A DNA stretch of 51,665 nt from Catenulispora pinistramenti (GCF_018274385.1 NZ_JAAFYZ010000055.1:1-51665), one strand, 5' to 3'; counted from the stretch's first letter, positions 8,491 to 17,145 are shown. The notes: generated by a model not told the origin, from the sequence alone. Translations and numbers: made by a program.

Positions 8491-9384
8491 ATGAACGACG
8501 AAGAATTCGACGGCTCCGCGGTGCGCGAGCTGTTCGCCCCCGCGGTCGCCGACCGCGGTCTGACCTCGGCCCCGACCGACGCCATCGTCGCCGCCGGGCG
8601 CCGCCGCATCGTCGGGCGCCGGGCCGCCGTCGCCGGCGGGGCGCTGGCGATCGTGGCCGCGGTGCCGCTGGCCGCCACGGCCATCGCCGCCGGGCCCGAC
8701 CAGGCGGGCAGCACGACGAACGCGGCGAGCAACACGGGCACCACGAAGGCTCCCGGCCTCCTCGCCCCGCCGGACGCCAAAACCCTGACGAAGGGCGTCG
8801 GCGTCGGCGACAGCGGCGCGCCCAGCAGCCCCGCCAAGAGCGACACCGGCGGCGACCCCGCCGGTCTGCCGACCAAGCCGACCGTCGTGGCCACCGGAAG
8901 CATCGAGGGCCACACCTGGACGGTCACCTTCGAGACGATCCCAGGCAACAACGCTCTGACCGCCGGGGACAAGTGCCTCGGGCTCGTCCTCACCGTGGAC
9001 GGTCACACCTCGTCCATCAACCCGTCGATGGGGCCCTACTGTCTGCCGGTCAAGTATGAAGGCCCCTCGGGCCTCATGTGGGCCATCCAGTACACCCTGA
9101 AGTACTACTACCCCAGCGGTGCGGGCACCCTGCAGATGGGCATGGTCCCGGCCAACGTGGCGAAGGTCGTCGCGCACGTGGACGGCCTGGCCCCGGTCTC
9201 GGCCGCCACGATCCCGGCGCCCGGCCTGAACGACGAGGCGTTCTATTTCCTGCCGATCCCCAAGGACGATCAGGGCTTCCGCGTGTCCTTCGACGAGTAC
9301 GACACGCAGGGCGTGAAGATCGGCAGCTTCAACAACTGGACGCCGGCTCCGGGCCAGCCGCCGAACCCGACGAACACGAAGTAG
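8491..9384 (+). CDS. single-pass membrane protein encoded with the sigma factor, candidate anti-sigma or sensor
   Basis: A 297-residue protein with about 45 cytoplasmic residues (MNDEEFDGSAVRELF...), one membrane helix at residues 45-68, then a Ser/Gly/Thr-rich linker and an extracellular domain of about 180 residues with two Cys (in DKCLGL and PYCLPV). No zinc-binding anti-sigma HxxxCxxC motif is visible. The N-terminal stretch matches the usual start of proteins paired with SigE-family sigma factors in actinomycetes, so regulation of the sigma factor is inferred from context only. Probably cotranscribed. The stop is followed at once by a 9-nt tandem repeat and then a strong terminator. Confidence 0.5.
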   Translation: MNDEEFDGSAVRELFAPAVADRGLTSAPTDAIVAAGRRRIVGRRAAVAGGALAIVAAVPLAATAIAAGPDQAGSTTNAASNTGTTKAPGLLAPPDAKTLTKGVGVGDSGAPSSPAKSDTGGDPAGLPTKPTVVATGSIEGHTWTVTFETIPGNNALTAGDKCLGLVLTVDGHTSSINPSMGPYCLPVKYEGPSGLMWAIQYTLKYYYPSGAGTLQMGMVPANVAKVVAHVDGLAPVSAATIPAPGLNDEAFYFLPIPKDDQGFRVSFDEYDTQGVKIGSFNNWTPAPGQPPNPTNTK

Positions 9385-9446
9385 CCGAAGCAGCCGAAGT
9401 GTCTGAAGTGTCTGAAGTAGCGGAAGTAACTGAAGCAGCCGAAACA
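9384..9446 (+). repeat. seven tandem 9-nt repeats after the stop codon
   Basis: Seven degenerate 9-mers of the type (G/T/A)C(C/T/G)GAAG(C/T)(A/G), for example GCCGAAGCA and TCTGAAGTG, begin at the last base of the TAG stop. They would encode alternating Glu and small residues in another frame, but no start supports that. They are transcribed as 3' UTR ahead of the terminator. Confidence 0.8.
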
Positions 9447-9519
9447 GTGGGCTGATAGAAGCCCGGCGCGAACGCGGCGCACCAAAGCGCACCGAAGCGC
9501 TTCGCGCCGGAACGCAAAA

Positions 9520-9554
9520 GCGCCCCCGGACCCACCCAGAGGGTCCGGGGGCGC
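9520..9554 (+). terminator. strong hairpin terminator after the sigma-factor operon
   Basis: A perfect 14-bp stem (GCGCCCCCGGACCC with its complement) encloses the 7-nt loop ACCCAGA. The left side is preceded by AAAA, so it could work in either direction, but it is 136 nt after the plus-strand stop at 9384 and best ends that transcript. The remaining 9385-9781 intergenic stretch holds the 9-nt repeats, this hairpin, a 12-nt repeat and the filP terminator, with no gene. Confidence 0.75.
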
Positions 9555-9700
9555 GCTCGCGACGTCTGCCGAAACCGGCTTTCCCGATCGGTGTCGGCAG
9601 CTCTGCTGCGAGCGCCGGTCGTCCGCTGCCGCCGGGGTTTCGGACTGAAACCCTTCAGGCTCGGGCCGATGCCGGCGCCGCCTGTTGTCCGCCCGTCAAA

Positions 9701-9736
9701 CGATCCCGCAAACGATCCCGCAAGCGATCCCGATCC
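9701..9736. repeat. three tandem 12-nt repeats
   Basis: CGATCCCGCAAA, CGATCCCGCAAG and CGATCCCGATCC follow each other directly between the two terminators of this intergenic region. No function can be assigned. Confidence 0.7.
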
Positions 9737-9776
9737 GCCCCCGCCGGCCGGTGCACCACAACCGCCGGCGGGGGCG
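9736..9776 (-). terminator. hairpin terminator of filP
   Basis: A perfect 12-bp stem (CGCCCCCGCCGG with its complement) has an inner CGGT/ACCG extension. It starts 5 nt beyond the filP stop on the minus strand. There is no clear T-run after it, as is common for GC-rich actinomycete terminators. Confidence 0.6.
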
Positions 9777-9781
9777 AAGAC

Positions 9782-10735
9782 TCAGCGCTGCGCCGGGATC
9801 GCCGCGTCGTCGGCCTGCTCCAGCTCGTCCTCGGCCTCGTTCAGCGCCGCCAGGGCGTTGACGTTGACCGCGCCGCCGGTCAGCGTGGCCAGCATCTCGC
9901 GCACGTTGTGCAGCTGCGCGTTGATGCTGTCGCGGCGGTGGGTCAGCGCCGCCAGCTCGCGCTCGGCCTCGCTGCGGATGCGGTCGGTCTTGCTGCGCGC
10001 GTCGGCGATGATGTCGTCGGCCTGGCGCTGCGCGGTCTCGATCGTGGACCGGGCCCGGCGCTCGGCGTCGGTGCGCATCTTCTCGGCCTCCAGGCGCAGC
10101 TGCTCGGCCCGGTTCTCGATCTCGGCCAGCCGCTTCTCGGCCTTGGCCTGGCGCGCGGCCAGGTCCCGCTCGGACTGCTCGCGGCGCTTGGCCAGCTTGG
10201 TCTCGAAGTCGGTGGCGGCCGCCGCGGCCTTGGCGCGGGTCTCCTCGAAGAGGGCTTCGGCCTCCTCGCGCTTGGTCGCCGCGTCCTTGGCGGCGGTGGC
10301 GCGGACCTGGTTGGCGTCGTCCTTGGCCTTCTCGACGATCCGCACGGCCTCTTCGTCCGCCTTGGCCTTGCGGTCCTTGGCGTACTGCTCGGCGTCGGTG
10401 CGGACCTTCATGGCGGCCTGGTCGGCCAGCTCGCGGTGCGCGTCGGCGGCCCGGCGGGCCTCCTCGCGCAGGTCCTTCGCCTCTTCCTCGGCCAGGCGCA
10501 GGATCTTCTCCACGCGCGCGCCGAGACCGGCGTAGCTCGGCTCGCTGTCGGCGAGCTGCGCCTGCACGGTCTGGTTCTCCAGGTGCAGTTCCTCGATGCG
10601 CTTCTCCAGCGAGCCTGACCGGGAGTGAGCGGCGTCCCGCTCGGCGATCAGCTTGGTGATTCGGTCGTTGACCTGAACCGGGTCGTACCCGCGGCGCACT
10701 TGCTCGAAGCCGTGCGGCGAATGCATGTCGCTCAT
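9782..10735 (-). CDS. filP: FilP-like coiled-coil protein with DivIVA-type N-terminus
   Basis: A 317-residue protein. Residues 1-40 carry the DivIVA-like element GFEQVRRGYDPVQVNDRI; the rest is one long charged coiled coil (runs such as LAEEEAKDLREEARRAADA) ending in a short tail. FilP of Streptomyces has nearly the same opening (MSDTSPYGFELVRRGYD) and length (about 310), forms intermediate-filament-like networks and gives hyphae stiffness near the tip. A GTG 21 nt upstream is possible, but the ATG at 10735 matches FilP homologues and has AGGGA before it. The next gene upstream on the same strand is the giant Scy-like protein, as in Streptomyces. Homologues are often mislabelled cellulose-binding protein. 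Confidence 0.78.
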   Translation of the reverse strand: MSDMHSPHGFEQVRRGYDPVQVNDRITKLIAERDAAHSRSGSLEKRIEELHLENQTVQAQLADSEPSYAGLGARVEKILRLAEEEAKDLREEARRAADAHRELADQAAMKVRTDAEQYAKDRKAKADEEAVRIVEKAKDDANQVRATAAKDAATKREEAEALFEETRAKAAAAATDFETKLAKRREQSERDLAARQAKAEKRLAEIENRAEQLRLEAEKMRTDAERRARSTIETAQRQADDIIADARSKTDRIRSEAERELAALTHRRDSINAQLHNVREMLATLTGGAVNVNALAALNEAEDELEQADDAAIPAQR

Positions 10736-11003
10736 GAGATCCCTGTCGCGATTCACTGGCCCGCGTCGGGCCGGGGGTGAGTGAACAATCTACAAGTGGC
10801 GGTGAAGGTGTACCGGGCTGTGGTGGTGTAAGGGGAATCCTGGCACGAAACCCGCCGGTCTTCGACCGGGTGTGCCGTAATCGAACAAACGAACCCGGCA
10901 AACCCGCCCTATCGAGTGCATTAGCTGATCATGCGTCACGGGCCGTGGACCAACACATACCGGGTGTCGTGGTGCGGCGGGGACGGCGGAACAGACACGC
11001 TTC

Positions 11004-14000
11004 TCAGTCCTCCGACGGCGGCCCGACGGGAACGGAGACCGAGGTCGCCAGCGCGTCCAGCACCCCGTGCACCCGCGACATCTCCGCCTTGATCTCCTGC
11101 TTGCGCACCTCGATCTCCTCGACCTCGCGCTTGGCGTCGGCCCGCAGCCGCTCGGTCTCCTCCTTGGCCTTCTCGACCAGTTGCTCGGCCAGCTCCCGCG
11201 CCTCCGCGACGGTCTCAGCGGCCTGCTTGCGCGCGGTGGCCAGGGCGGTCTCGGCCTTGGAGTTGGCCTGCTCGCGGGTCTCCAGCGCCTTCTTGTCGGC
11301 GGCTTCCAGCACCCCGTCCGCGGTCCGCCTTATCCGCTCGACATCGGCCTTGGCCGCGGCGGTGACGCGCTCGGCCTCGGCCTCGGCGGTCGAGGTGACG
11401 CGCGTGGACTCATCGCGCGCCGCCGAGAGCATCTTGTCGACCTCGTTCTCGCTGTCGGCGCGCACCTTCACGGCCTCCGAGCGGGCCATCGCGACCAGCT
11501 TGTCGGCGTCCCGGCCGGCCGATTCCAGCTTGCGGCCGGTCTCCTCGCGGGCGTCGCTGCGGATCTTGTCGGCGTCGGCCCGGGCCGCCTCGGCGCTGGC
11601 CGCCGACTCGTGGTGGATCCGCTCGGACTCCGACTTCGCGGCCTTCACCATGGTGTCGGCCTTGGTCCGGGACTCGGCCAAGGTGGCCTCGGCCTCGGCC
11701 CGCATCGCGGCGGCGTCGCGGCGGGCCTCGGCGCGGACCTGGACCGCCTCCTCGGCGGCCTCCACCCCGAGCACCGCGGCGGCCGCCTCGGCCTCGCCCC
11801 GGATCCGCTCGGCGTCGCCGAGCTGGCGGTCGGCGGCGGTCTGCGCCTCCTCCACTATCCCGGCGACCTCGGCGCGCACGGCGGTCGCGTACCGCGTGCC
11901 CTCCTCGCCGATCTTGCGCGCCTCGGCCTGCGCCGCTTCCATCGTCTCGTTGGCCACGGCCTCGGCGGCCTGCCGGGTCTGCGTGGAATAGGAGTCGGCC
12001 TCGGCGCGGGTGACCTGTGCGGCGCGGTCGGAATCGGCCTTGGTCTTGGTCGCGTACGCCTCGGTCTCGGCCCGCAGCGCGTTCGCGTAGTCGTCGGCCG
12101 TGGTGCGGGTGATCTCCCCGGCCCGCTCCGAATCAGCCTTCGTCTTCGCCGCGTACACGTCGGCGGCGGCGCGCGTGGTGTGCGAGTACTTCTCCGCCTC
12201 GCCCCGCGCCTCGTCGGCGGCGCGGTCGGAGTCGGCCTTGGTCTGCGCCGCGTAGGCGTCGGCCTCGCCGCGCACCGCGGCCGAGTAGTTCTCGGTCTCG
12301 ATGCGGAGGTTCTCGGCGGCCTGCTCGGAGTCGGCCTTGACCTTGGCGGCGTAGGCGTCGGCCTCGCCGCGCACCGCGGCCGAGTAGTTCTCGGTCTCGA
12401 TGCGGAGGTTCTCGGCGACTTGCTCGGAGTCGGCCTTGGTCTTGGCCGCGTACGCGTCCGCCTCGGCCCGGACGCCGTTCGCGTAGTTCTCGGTCTCGGT
12501 CCGGAGGTTGTCCGCGACGTGCTCGGAATCGGCCTTGGTCTTCGCGGCATACGCGTCGGCCTCGGCCCGCACCCCGGTCGAGTAGTTGTCGGTGTCGGCC
12601 TGGAGCCGCTCGGAGGCGAGCTCGGAGTCCGCCTTCGTCTTGGCCGCGTACGCGTCGGCGTCGGACTTGGTGCCCTCCGAGTACGAGTCCGCCTCGCCCC
12701 GGGTCTGCGCCGAGTACTGGTCGGCGGCCAGCTGCATCTGCTGGGCGTAGGCGTCGGCGTCCGCGCGGACCTTGCCGGACTCGGCGTCGATCGTGGCCCG
12801 GGTCTGCGCGGCGTAGGTATCAGCGTCCTGCCGTACCGTCAGCGAGTACGCCTCGGTGTCCGCGCGCAGCTTGTCGGCCTCGGCCTTGACCGCGTTGCGG
12901 GTGTTGTCCGCGTAGGTGTCCGCCTCGCCGCGGGTGTTGCTGGCGTAGGTGTCGGCCTCGCCCCGGGTGTTCTGCGAGTAGTGGTCCGCCTCTTCGCGGA
13001 CCTTCGCGGTCTCGGTGTCCGAGCGCGCCTGCGCCTCGTCGATCCGGGCCTGGGCCTTCTCGCGCAGCCGCTGGATCTCCTCGCGGGCGCCGTTCTGCAT
13101 GGCCTGGACACCGGCCTCGGTGTCGACCCGCAGTTGCTCGGCGGCGGTGTGCGCCTCATCGTGTGCCTGCTGGGCCGCCGAGTGCAGTTCGCTGGCCTGC
13201 GCGTGCAGCGCCTCGATCTGGCCGCGCAGCGGGGCCACGTCCTCCTCGGCGGCGACCCGGGTGGCCTCGGCGTCGGCCTGGCCCTTGCCGATCAGCTCCT
13301 CGACGGTCCGGGCCACCTGGTCCAGCCGCGTGGCCGCCTGCTCCTCGGCCTCGGCCAGGATCCGGGCGGCGTTCCCGGTGACCTGGTCGGCGTCGGTGCG
13401 CGCCTCGGCCCGCATCCGCGCGGCGTCGTTCGCCGCCTCCTGGCGCGCCTGCCGCGCGTTCGCCTCGGCCTCGGCCCGCTGGTGCTGCGCCGCCGCCTCG
13501 GCCTCGCCGCGTACCCGCATCGCCTCGGCGCTGGACTCCGCGCGGATCCGCTCGGCCTGCGCGCCGGATTCCATCAGCATCCGCGAGGCCTCGGCACGCG
13601 CGGAGTTCACCGTGGCCTCGGCCTCGGACTTGGCGGTGCCGCGGATCTGCGCGGCGTGCTCCTGGGCCTGGGCGGCCTGGCCGCCGGCCGCGGCCAGCAC
13701 CCGCTCGGCCTCGGCGTTGGCCGCCTCGCGGGTCTTCTCGGCCTCGGCGCGCGCCGTGGTCCGCATGTTCTCGGTCTCCATGCGGACGTGCTCGATGGCC
13801 TGCGCGGTCTCCATCGCTATCCGGTCGCGGCCGGCCTCGACCTCGCCCCGGGCCGCCTCGATGATCCGGCCGCGGTGCGCCTCGGTGTCCGAGCGGACCT
13901 TCTCGGCCCACGCGGCCATCTCGTTGACCTGAGCCTCGGCCTGCTGCCGCTTCTCGGTCAGCTCGCGGTCCAGCGACTGCCGGCGGTTGCCGACCTCGGT

Positions 14001-14513
14001 GTGCCACTCGGCTTCCAGCTCCGCGGACCGGTGCGCGGCCTCCTCCAGGAGCCGGGCCGTCTTCGCGCGGGACTCGCGCAGCTCGCGCTCGGCGGCCGCG
14101 CGGACCTGGTCGGCCTGGATCTGGGCGTTGCGGAGCATCTGCTCCACCTGCCCGGAGATGTTGTCGAAGCGCGGCTGCGCGGCCAGCCGGCGCTGCTCGT
14201 GCAGCTTGGAGCGCAGGACCTCGATCTGGTAGCGCAGGTCCTCGGTGTCGGTCAGCGCCTCGTCGCGCGCGGTGCGGAGCTTGTCGAGCTCCTTCTCCAT
14301 CTCCGAGAACGTGGCCTCGACGTCGTGCTTGTCGTAGCCGCCGGTGTCGTAGCCGCCGTCGTCCCAGGAGTCGCCGGGGGCCGCCGAGCGCGAACGCGGC
14401 GGGTAGTCGCCCGACTGCGAGGGGTTCGCGCCCCGGCGCGCGTGGGAGCCGCGATCGCCGGCACGGTCGCCGTAGCGATCCGTGCTGCGTTCGTCGAGCC
14501 GCCCTGGTCCCAT
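11004..14513 (-). CDS. scy: Scy-like giant coiled-coil polarity scaffold
   Basis: About 1169 residues. The first 70 are polar and disordered, then comes EATFSEMEKELDKL and almost unbroken coiled coil to the C-terminus. Residues about 580-900 are built of 33-residue units (three hendecads) of the type ENLR.ETENYS..VRGEADAYAAKTKADSE. Scy of Streptomyces (about 1300 residues, next to filP) organises the tip-located polarisome with DivIVA and FilP; the same role is inferred. The frame extends upstream to 14606, but the ATG at 14513 (MGPGRLDERSTDRYGD) gives the more usual N-terminus. No ribosome binding site is seen, so the start is uncertain. A GTGTCA/TGACAC inverted repeat lies just upstream. 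Confidence 0.78.
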   Translation of the reverse strand: MGPGRLDERSTDRYGDRAGDRGSHARRGANPSQSGDYPPRSRSAAPGDSWDDGGYDTGGYDKHDVEATFSEMEKELDKLRTARDEALTDTEDLRYQIEVLRSKLHEQRRLAAQPRFDNISGQVEQMLRNAQIQADQVRAAAERELRESRAKTARLLEEAAHRSAELEAEWHTEVGNRRQSLDRELTEKRQQAEAQVNEMAAWAEKVRSDTEAHRGRIIEAARGEVEAGRDRIAMETAQAIEHVRMETENMRTTARAEAEKTREAANAEAERVLAAAGGQAAQAQEHAAQIRGTAKSEAEATVNSARAEASRMLMESGAQAERIRAESSAEAMRVRGEAEAAAQHQRAEAEANARQARQEAANDAARMRAEARTDADQVTGNAARILAEAEEQAATRLDQVARTVEELIGKGQADAEATRVAAEEDVAPLRGQIEALHAQASELHSAAQQAHDEAHTAAEQLRVDTEAGVQAMQNGAREEIQRLREKAQARIDEAQARSDTETAKVREEADHYSQNTRGEADTYASNTRGEADTYADNTRNAVKAEADKLRADTEAYSLTVRQDADTYAAQTRATIDAESGKVRADADAYAQQMQLAADQYSAQTRGEADSYSEGTKSDADAYAAKTKADSELASERLQADTDNYSTGVRAEADAYAAKTKADSEHVADNLRTETENYANGVRAEADAYAAKTKADSEQVAENLRIETENYSAAVRGEADAYAAKVKADSEQAAENLRIETENYSAAVRGEADAYAAQTKADSDRAADEARGEAEKYSHTTRAAADVYAAKTKADSERAGEITRTTADDYANALRAETEAYATKTKADSDRAAQVTRAEADSYSTQTRQAAEAVANETMEAAQAEARKIGEEGTRYATAVRAEVAGIVEEAQTAADRQLGDAERIRGEAEAAAAVLGVEAAEEAVQVRAEARRDAAAMRAEAEATLAESRTKADTMVKAAKSESERIHHESAASAEAARADADKIRSDAREETGRKLESAGRDADKLVAMARSEAVKVRADSENEVDKMLSAARDESTRVTSTAEAEAERVTAAAKADVERIRRTADGVLEAADKKALETREQANSKAETALATARKQAAETVAEARELAEQLVEKAKEETERLRADAKREVEEIEVRKQEIKAEMSRVHGVLDALATSVSVPVGPPSED
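12250..12417 (-). repeat. near-identical 99-bp repeats inside scy
   Basis: The DNA from 12250 to 12318 recurs 99 bases later (12349-12417) without visible change, one 33-residue coiled-coil unit apart. More diverged copies with the same period extend on both sides (about 11990-12700). Such identity points to recent unit duplication or gene conversion within the coiled coil. Confidence 0.75.
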
Positions 14514-14524
14514 GACAGTGAATC

Positions 14525-14550
14525 GTGTCAGATTTCCGGCCGGATGACAC
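14525..14550. promoter_or_regulatory. inverted repeat upstream of scy
   Basis: GTGTCA and TGACAC are perfect 6-bp arms separated by 14 nt, with the inner arm ending 12 nt before the proposed scy ATG. It may be an operator or part of a structured leader. No known regulator is recognised. Confidence 0.3.
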
Positions 14551-14726
14551 CTAGTCGGGCCGGGGAATGAGTAGAGGCTTCGGATCGTACCAGGCCCGGC
14601 TCCCATGCCCGCTCAAGTCGGGCATCTCCCACCAGAATCAGTACCTTGTGGAAGGTTCGCAGGCCGCGGCCGTATGGTCGCTCTCCGCTGTCCACCTGTT
14701 ACTGCTCGTTCCGATCCGGGTCGAAA

Positions 14727-14761
14727 GGCCGAGCGAAGGCGTCCTGCGCCTTCGCCCGGCC
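14727..14761 (-). terminator. hairpin terminator of ccr
   Basis: Arms of 15 bp with one mismatch (GGCCGAGCGAAGGCG against CGCCTTCGCCCGGCC) enclose the loop TCCTG, about 20 nt past the ccr stop on the minus strand; the following minus-strand sequence is CCTTTCG. Confidence 0.6.
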
Positions 14762-14780
14762 CGAAGAAATCACCCGTGCC

Positions 14781-16130
14781 TCACACGTTCCGGAACCGGT
14801 TGATCGCCGGCAGCAACCGGGCCCGCTTGGCCTCGTCGCGCACTCCCAGCCCCTCCTGCGGGGCCAGACACAGCACGCCGACCTTGCCCTGGTGCAGGTT
14901 CTGGTGGACGTCGTACGCCGCCTGTCCGGTCTCGTCCAGCGCGTAGGTCTTCGACAGGGTGGGGTGGATCATCCCCTTGTCGATGAGCCGGTTCGCCTCC
15001 CAGGCCTCGCGGTAGTTGGCGAAGTGCGAGCCGATGATGCTCTTGAGGTTCATCCACAGGTAGCGGTTGTCGTAGCTGTGGTTGAAGCCGGAGGTGGACG
15101 CGCAGGTGACGATCTTCCCGCCGCGCTTGGCCACGTAGACGCTGGCGCCGAAGGTCTCCCGGCCCGGGTGCTCGAAGACGATGTCCGGGTCTTCCCCGCC
15201 GGTCAGTTCCCTGATGCGGGCGCCGAAGCGCTGCCACTCCTTGGGATCCTGCTCCGTCTCGCTCTTCCAGAACTTGTAGCCCTCGGCCTTGCGATCGATG
15301 ATCAGCTCGGCGCCCATCGCCCGGCAGATCTCGGCCTTGTCCGGCGAGGAGACCACGCAGACCGGGATCGCGCCGCCGTTGAGCGCCATCTGCGTCGCGT
15401 AGCTGCCCAGGCCGCCGGAGGCGCCCCAGACCAGCACCACGTCGCCCTGCTTCATCGCGGCGCCGTTCTTGGAGACCAGCTGCCGGTAGGCGGTGGAGTT
15501 CACCAGGCCGGGGGAGGCGGCCTCCTCCCAGGTCAGGTGGGCGGGCTTGGGCATCAGCTGGTTGGACTTCACCAGCGCCAGGTGCGCCAGGCCGCCGAAG
15601 TTGGTCTCGAAGCCCCAGATCCGCTGCTGCGGGTCGAGCATGGTGTCGTCGTGGCCCTCGGCGTCCTCCAGCTCCACGCTCAGGCAGTGCGCGACGACCT
15701 CGTCGCCGGGCTTCCACTTGTTGACGCCGGGACCGGTGCGCAGCACGACGCCGGCCAGGTCCGAGCCGATCACGTGGTAGGGCAGGTCGTGGCGGCGGGT
15801 GAGTTCGCTCACCTTGCCGTAGCGCTTGAGGAAGCTGAAGGTGCTGACCGGCTCGAAGATCGAGGTCCACACCGAGTTGTAGTTGATGGCGCTGGCCATC
15901 ACCGCGACGATCGCCTCGCCCGGACCCAGCTCCGGCGTCGCCACGTCCTCCACGTGGAGCGAGCGCCGCGGGTCCTTGTCCCGGCTGGCCAGGCCGGCGA
16001 ACATCTCGGCCTCGTCGGCGTGCACCGTGACCGCGCGATAGGACTCAGGAAGCTTTAGGTGCGCGAAGTCCTCGGCGGGAGTGTTCCCCGCTTGGATAGC
16101 GGCGAGTATTTCTGCTGTCTCGTTCTGCAT
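14781..16130 (-). CDS. ccr: crotonyl-CoA carboxylase/reductase
   Basis: A 449-residue MDR-family enzyme that reductively carboxylates crotonyl-CoA with NADPH and CO2 to ethylmalonyl-CoA. This serves the ethylmalonyl-CoA pathway and polyketide extender supply. The cofactor site WGASGGLGSYA (near residue 235) is intact. The four residues known to hold CO2 in the Kitasatospora enzyme (N81, F170, E171, H365) appear here with a constant shift of four: N85 in AINYNSVW, F174 and E175 in WGFETNFGG, H369 in IGSHFANY. True carboxylase activity is therefore likely. The start has GGAGG 6 nt upstream. Monocistronic, with a hairpin downstream. A palindromic box lies about 100 nt upstream. Confidence 0.93.
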   Translation of the reverse strand: MQNETAEILAAIQAGNTPAEDFAHLKLPESYRAVTVHADEAEMFAGLASRDKDPRRSLHVEDVATPELGPGEAIVAVMASAINYNSVWTSIFEPVSTFSFLKRYGKVSELTRRHDLPYHVIGSDLAGVVLRTGPGVNKWKPGDEVVAHCLSVELEDAEGHDDTMLDPQQRIWGFETNFGGLAHLALVKSNQLMPKPAHLTWEEAASPGLVNSTAYRQLVSKNGAAMKQGDVVLVWGASGGLGSYATQMALNGGAIPVCVVSSPDKAEICRAMGAELIIDRKAEGYKFWKSETEQDPKEWQRFGARIRELTGGEDPDIVFEHPGRETFGASVYVAKRGGKIVTCASTSGFNHSYDNRYLWMNLKSIIGSHFANYREAWEANRLIDKGMIHPTLSKTYALDETGQAAYDVHQNLHQGKVGVLCLAPQEGLGVRDEAKRARLLPAINRFRNV

Positions 16131-16225
16131 CGTCGGCCTCCAGGGGTCGGCGGCGTCGAGGGCTGTGGCTTGCCGTCTGTGAGGGCAGTACGGCAGTCGG
16201 CCCTGGGAAGTGAGGGAGCGTTGGG

Positions 16226-16239
16226 CTACTCACTGGTAA
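16226..16239. promoter_or_regulatory. YTACT-N4-RGTAA box in the ccr promoter region
   Basis: CTACT-CACT-GGTAA directly abuts a minus-strand CATAGT (-10-like) about 100 nt before the ccr ATG. It shares 11 of 14 bases with CTACT-GACG-AGTAA at 24012-24025 between mce and the thiolase gene. This looks like a TetR-type operator; the regulator is unknown. Confidence 0.45.
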
Positions 16240-16322
16240 CTATGGCGCTCCGCCGACACCCTGGCTAGGTGGGCCTTGTCACAGATTCAAAGCGGTCCCT
16301 ATCAGCCTGCAACATCTTGACG

Positions 16323-17054
16323 TCATAGGCGACGGCAGTGATAACGGTGCGCGGTCACGTAGCCGAGGGACGCATAGAGCGCAAGCGCGGGAGCGTTCCC
16401 GTCCTCGACTTCCAGATAGGTGTCCCCGGCACCGTGCGCGGCGGCGAACGCCAGCAGGTCCCGCATGACGATCCGCGCCAGCCCGCGCCGCCGTGCGGCT
16501 TCCACGGTGGCGAGCGCGGCGATCCCGGCATAGCCCGTTCCGGTGTCAATGGCGACGCGGCCGACAGAGAGGGCTTGTCCGTTGTCGCCGCGCACCACCG
16601 CGAAGGCGATCAGCGCGTCGCCAGAGGTGAGGAGGGTCTTGAACTCGGGGATGCCGCGACCGCGGAGGTAGGCCGCGAAGTAGTCCTCAGGGAGTTCTGT
16701 GGTGACTTCGGCTACATGACGGGCGTCTGTAGAACTCTTAAGGGTTTCCAACACGGGCCCCAATGGCGCGGTCTGGCGCAGGGCGGGGCGATGGGTTTCG
16801 GTGAAGCCGAGATCGGTGATCTCGCGGTCTAGCGGACTGCCGTCGATCGTCTGCACCATGCCGGGGAGAGCACGCTCTGCGAACCATTCCCGAACCGCTT
16901 CCAGAGTCTGGGGCAGCGGCATTCCGGAATCCCCTAGAGGGAGTGCAGCGTTGGCGCGCGAGGTACGTCCGCCCGCGGCACGTACTTCCCAGCCGCCTAT
17001 ATAGGCGCGTTCTGCGAAACCCCATCCAGTCGCGGCGACGGCTTGAAGATCCAT
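16323..17054 (-). CDS. GNAT family N-acetyltransferase
   Basis: A 243-residue protein. The C-terminal half is a GNAT fold with the acetyl-CoA loop AALATVEAARRRGLARIVMRDL (R-R-x-G-x-A type, residues about 187-208) and the following beta5 region TYLEVEDGNAPALALYASLGY. The N-terminal 120 residues form a second, degenerate GNAT-like half, as in two-domain acetyltransferases. The substrate (amine, peptide N-terminus or antibiotic) cannot be deduced. Its start lies 28 nt past a 20-codon remnant reading frame and shortly beyond the TetR gene on the same strand. Confidence 0.75.
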   Translation of the reverse strand: MDLQAVAATGWGFAERAYIGGWEVRAAGGRTSRANAALPLGDSGMPLPQTLEAVREWFAERALPGMVQTIDGSPLDREITDLGFTETHRPALRQTAPLGPVLETLKSSTDARHVAEVTTELPEDYFAAYLRGRGIPEFKTLLTSGDALIAFAVVRGDNGQALSVGRVAIDTGTGYAGIAALATVEAARRRGLARIVMRDLLAFAAAHGAGDTYLEVEDGNAPALALYASLGYVTAHRYHCRRL

Positions 17055-17082
17055 ACCCCGACGCTAGTACGGGTCGGTTCCC

Positions 17083-17111
17083 TCACGCCGCCAGGTATCG
17101 CGATACGGCCA
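17083..17111. repeat. 29-bp imperfect direct repeat, left copy
   Basis: It begins TCACGCCGCCAGGTATCGC and is paired with 19297-19325 in the same orientation, with two differences. The two copies bracket the TetR/monooxygenase gene pair. Confidence 0.75.
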
Positions 17112-17145
17112 TGGCCTCAGCGCGGTACCCCCAGGAATCAATCAT
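17083..17145 (-). pseudogene. 20-codon remnant resembling the C-terminus of the nearby response regulator
   Basis: A short frame begins with an ATG directly after the TetR TAG stop and ends AVSRYLAA-stop. The intact response regulator at 19297 ends AVLRYLAA-stop. The DNA at 17083-17111 matches 19297-19325 at 27 of 29 positions. It is probably a relic of a duplicated 3' end, not a functional peptide gene. Confidence 0.45.

Noticed and set aside
9384..9446. CRISPR-like array or coding extension from the 9-nt repeats
   Set aside because: Units are far too short, have no spacers and begin exactly at a stop codon.
11067..14570. 1167-codon open frame on the plus strand opposite scy
   Set aside because: It mirrors the coiled-coil gene in a GC-rich genome; its protein is a Leu/Gly/Arg-rich string with no domain. 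The minus-strand frame has coherent heptads and hendecads.
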